DNA from: Gammaproteobacteria bacterium
Lineage (GTDB): Bacteria; Pseudomonadota; Gammaproteobacteria; Xanthomonadales; Rhodanobacteraceae
Reading direction: 5' to 3'
Assembly: GCA_021324095.1 (NCBI GenBank)
Contig: JAJPJT010000052.1
Coordinates: forward strand, 1 to 43,025
Length of the DNA: 43,025 nt
Positions 40,442-43,025 of this stretch are shown here, piece after piece (the stretch's first letter is position 1; each line of letters starts with the position of its first letter). Made by a program: the position numbers and the translations under genes. Below the pieces are notes generated by a model, which did no database searches, was not told the origin of the DNA, and was given only the letters and a program-made list of their open reading frames with translations.

Positions 40442-40798
40442 ATGGCCTACATGCTGTTCGTCGCAGAACCACGCGGCCAGCGCGCGGAACGCACGGAAGG
40501 AGAGGGCAGGGCGCTGTACGCGCGGATGGAGCGCTACGCCGACGACCTGAAGCAGCGCGGCGTGCTGCGCGCGTATTCGTCATTGCGCAATGATTCCGAA
40601 GGCAAGCGCCTGCAGATTCGCGCCGGCAAGCGCAGCCTGCGCGATGGCCCGTTCGCCGAAGCGCGCGAAATGATCGGCGGATTCTTCCTGGTCGATTGCG
40701 CCACGCGCGAAGAAGCGGTGGAACTCGCGGCGCTGTGTCCCGCCGCCGAGTGGGCGACCATGGAAGTGAGGGAAACCGGGCCGTGTTATCTGCGGTGA
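40442..40798 (+). CDS. YCII-related DGPF-domain protein (second copy)
   Basis: A 118-residue DGPF protein. MAYMLFVAEPRGQRAERT starts it, RSLRDGPFAEAREMIGGFFL carries the signature and EAVELAALCPAAEWATMEV follows. It is only distantly similar to the DGPF protein at 38572. ATG 40442 has GGAGAG seven bases upstream; the longer frame (from 40355) translates the inverted repeat and is not credible. It probably belongs to the ECF42 regulon. Confidence 0.9.
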   Translation: MAYMLFVAEPRGQRAERTEGEGRALYARMERYADDLKQRGVLRAYSSLRNDSEGKRLQIRAGKRSLRDGPFAEAREMIGGFFLVDCATREEAVELAALCPAAEWATMEVRETGPCYLR

Positions 40799-40955
40799 CG
40801 GCGCTGCCGTGACGATCTGCAATGGTGCGCGCTGCAGGTGTGGCGCGCGCCGACGCTTGCCGGACAAGCATTGACCGGTGCGTTCGGTCGGGCGACAGGC
40901 TCCGGGCCTCATCCAGGAGCAGCGGGCACGAGGCCGTACCGGGTCATCACGGCCA

Positions 40956-41326
40956 TCAGGGCAGCCTTGTCCGGCGGATGCCAAGATGGACGACCGCGGC
41001 GACATCCTTGAAGTACTGCGCGCCGATGTCCGGAGACTGGATGATCAGCGCCCGGGCGGTGCGTTCGGAAGCATTGGAAAACGCGTGGACCACGCCGCGC
41101 GGGGTATGCATCGTCTCACCTGGGGCAAGGTCCCGCACCTCCGGGCCAACCCTGTATCGCAGCGTGCCGTCCAGCACGTAGACCAGTTCTTCGTTACTCG
41201 AATCGCTATGCGGAGGGGGAACGTTCGAGTCGGGAGGGACGGTCAACTCGAATATTCCAAGGCTCCCATTCTGCGAACCATCGATGAGGTAGCGGATGCC
41301 GAGTTGGCCGACCTGGATGTGCTCAT
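40956..41326 (-). pseudogene. cupin-domain protein gene, apparently frameshifted near its start
   Basis: The C-terminal 96 residues (from TTG 41246) have the cupin order PPPHSDSSNEELVYVLDGTL, then GETMHTPRGVVHAFSN. Upstream in the same frame the sequence still reads like a cupin (VGQLGIRYLIDGS, GSLGIFELTVPP), but no start codon occurs before the TAG near 41364. A good start, ATG 41326-41324 with CGAGG seven bases before it, is out of frame; one added base within the next few codons would join it. The gene may be a recent pseudogene, or a shorter protein may start at TTG 41246. Confidence 0.55.
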
Positions 41327-41600
41327 GCGATTGCCTCGCAAGGTGAGGGCACCGCTATCTACTCCAATGTTGAACCGAGCGGCGTTGTGCTCGGGCTCCC
41401 GTGACCACTGGCACCTGCGATGGGATCAGCCGGGTGCTACGCTCCGCCGCCTAGCGGTGTGTTTGCGCTTGGCTGGGAGCTGAATAGCAGAGTTGTGACG
41501 CCGTATCCGGCGCGCGTGTCGGCGCGTGCGTTTACTGCGTGTCGGCTCCCAAGCTGCCGCCACGACCGCGTCATCATGATTGACATCCGGTGAGGTGCAT

Positions 41601-43025
41601 ATGGTCTCGACTGCGCGGAAATACTTGATTGCGTCAGCAGTATTAATCATTGCAGGGACGTTCGCAGCGTCAATGGCGTCTGCGGCCACCGTGCCTACCA
41701 CCAAACTCACCAGCGCGCTGCACTGGCGCAGCGTCGGGCCATACAGCGGCGGACGCGTGACCTCGGTTGCGGGCGTCCCGGGCCAGCCCAATCGCTATTA
41801 CGCGGGCTATGCGGGCTCCGGCGTCTGGGAAACCGACGATTACGGCCAGCACTGGAAGAACCTCACCGACAAGTATTTCAAACCCGACACCAGCGGGACG
41901 GTGGGCGCGATCGCGGTCGCGCAATCGAACCCGAAGATCATTTACGCGGGGACGGGCGATTCGGCACCACGCAACACGGTGCTCACGGGCCACGGCGTGT
42001 ACAAGAGCACGGATGCCGGCAAGACGTGGAAGTACGTCGGCCTCGGCGAGACCCACATCATCACGTGGATCCTCGTCGATCCCAAGAATCCGGACGTCGT
42101 GTACGTCGGCGCGCTCGGGCACCTGTTCGCACCGAATCCTGAACGCGGCGTATTCAAGAGCACCGACGGCGGCAAGACCTGGAACAAGATGCTGTACGTC
42201 GACGACCACACCGGCGTCGCGACGATGGCGATGGATCCGCAGAACCCGGACGTGCTGTACGTGGCGATGTGGCAGATGTCGCGGCATCCGTGGACCTTCG
42301 CCAGCGGCGGACCCGGAAGCGGGATCTACAAGACCACCGACGGCGGCAAGACCTGGAAGAACATCACGCACAACCCCGGCCTGCCCACGGGCGATTTCGG
42401 CAAGGTCGGGCTTGCTGTCGCGCCGTCCGATCCGAACGTGGTGTATGCGCTGGTCCAGGCCCGCTACAAGGACCAGGCCGGCGCACTGTTCCGGTCGAAC
42501 GATGGCGGGGCGACATGGAAGTTCGTCAACGACAACATGGCGATCACGCAGCGCGCCTTCTATTACGGCCGCGTCTACATCGACCCGAAGGATGCCAACA
42601 CGATTTACATGCCCAACGCCGAGCTGATCGTGTCGCACGATGGCGGCAAGACCTTGCGCAAGCTGGACCCGCCGCACGGCGACAACCACGCGCTCTGGAT
42701 CGATCCGCAGAATCCGCAGATCTTCATCGAAGGCAACGACGGCGGCGCCACCGTCACCTTGAACGGCGGCAAGAGCTGGAGTCCGGAAATGAACCAGCCG
42801 ACCGGCCAGTTCTACCACGCAAATCTCGACGACGAGTTTCCGTTCGACATCTACGGCGCGCAGCAGGATCGCGGGTCCGTTTACGAGGCGAGCGCAGTGC
42901 GCGGCGGCAAGATTCCGCCGGTGTGGCACGACGTGATGGGCGGCGAGATGACCTGGGTGGTGCCGACGCCGGGCCAACCCTGGGTGACCTACGGCAGCGG
43001 CTACTACAGCAAGGAGTGGAAGGAG
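41601..43025 (+). CDS. secreted BNR-repeat (sialidase-like/VPS10-type) protein, C-terminus beyond window
   Basis: At least 475 codons, open to the right edge. A signal peptide (KYLIASAVLIIAGTFAASMASA, cut after A28) leads into LHWRSVGPYSGGRVTSVAGVP. At least six BNR Asp-box-like repeats follow: STDAGKTWKYV, STDGGKTWNKM, TTDGGKTWKNI, SNDGGATWKF, SHDGGKTLRKL and LNGGKSWSPE. They form a beta-propeller. The family includes glycosidases and secreted peptidase-associated propellers; catalytic residues cannot be assigned from this part. GAGG lies five bases before ATG 41601. Confidence 0.88.
   Translation, partial: MVSTARKYLIASAVLIIAGTFAASMASAATVPTTKLTSALHWRSVGPYSGGRVTSVAGVPGQPNRYYAGYAGSGVWETDDYGQHWKNLTDKYFKPDTSGTVGAIAVAQSNPKIIYAGTGDSAPRNTVLTGHGVYKSTDAGKTWKYVGLGETHIITWILVDPKNPDVVYVGALGHLFAPNPERGVFKSTDGGKTWNKMLYVDDHTGVATMAMDPQNPDVLYVAMWQMSRHPWTFASGGPGSGIYKTTDGGKTWKNITHNPGLPTGDFGKVGLAVAPSDPNVVYALVQARYKDQAGALFRSNDGGATWKFVNDNMAITQRAFYYGRVYIDPKDANTIYMPNAELIVSHDGGKTLRKLDPPHGDNHALWIDPQNPQIFIEGNDGGATVTLNGGKSWSPEMNQPTGQFYHANLDDEFPFDIYGAQQDRGSVYEASAVRGGKIPPVWHDVMGGEMTWVVPTPGQPWVTYGSGYYSKEWKE

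Noticed and set aside
41670..42977. 435-codon minus-strand frame
   Set aside because: Antisense to the BNR-repeat protein, which has a signal peptide and clear repeats.
1..43025. CRISPR arrays, tRNA or rRNA genes, prophage or IS transposases
   Set aside because: No regularly spaced repeats, tRNA-like cloverleafs, rRNA-like segments or transposase motifs were recognised by eye; a dedicated search (tRNA and covariance-model scans) could still find short RNAs.

Overview
The window is a GC-rich (roughly two-thirds G+C by eye) chromosomal segment of a gammaproteobacterium. It most resembles the Xanthomonadales/Lysobacterales, perhaps the Rhodanobacteraceae. This placement is an inference from familiar protein types (ParC, MinCDE, Bpt, RlmKL, RlmJ, Slp, secreted BNR-repeat protein), the codon bias and the many short palindromic intergenic repeats; no rRNA or tRNA gene is present to confirm it. 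Most genes are housekeeping, with several small accessory modules between them. No prophage, transposase, CRISPR array or plasmid function was seen.

Layout. 1-2900 (minus): a two-gene lipoate ligase (accessory domain, then catalytic domain running off the left edge), a palindromic repeat, and parC. 3172-6547 (minus): an MFS transporter gene coupled to cfa, preceded by a fluoride-resistance operon (promoter, fluoride riboswitch, crcB, DUF190). 6597-7510: repeat-rich DNA around a small HEXXH protein gene whose 5' end appears to have been lost to repeats. 7533-10099 (minus): GNAT-minC-minD-minE, the division-site selection operon. 10303-13818 (plus): a NarL/DesK-type two-component system and a membrane-anchored SRPBCC protein. 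13842-14040: terminator and a MITE-like element. 14134-18750 (plus): a Gld-type ABC exporter with an auxiliary membrane protein, DUF423, and a DNA-3-methyladenine glycosylase. 18835-19935: an unusual zinc ribbon-RDD-pilin fusion protein.

19936-25799 (minus): VanY-type carboxypeptidase, a DUF3887 protein, an SPFH/RHH/DUF4177 cluster with a palindromic operator inside its promoter spacer, Bpt, a DUF2007-like protein, TesB and an AmpD-like amidase. 25883-29783 (plus): an alpha/beta hydrolase, rlmKL, a secreted Tyr/His-rich protein and a PmtA-like methyltransferase. 29791-38417 (minus): GNAT, a Pro-rich EF-hand protein, DUF202, mfd, another GNAT, an Slp lipoprotein, rlmJ and nnrS, the last behind an FNR/DNR-like box. 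38572-40798 (plus): DGPF protein, ECF42-type sigma factor and a second DGPF protein. 40956-41326: a cupin gene that looks frameshifted. 41601 to the right edge: a secreted BNR-repeat protein.

How the parts work together. CrcB exports fluoride and its message carries the fluoride-sensing aptamer. The Min proteins oscillate to place the septum. The histidine kinase and response regulator form a signalling pair. The Gld-like ABC proteins probably form one complex. NnrS probably responds to nitric oxide or low oxygen. The ECF42 factor probably controls its flanking DGPF genes. The most unusual observations are an in-frame palindromic element inside mfd, the split (archaeal-style) lipoate ligase, the zinc ribbon-RDD-pilin fusion and the SPFH-RHH operon with its own candidate operator.
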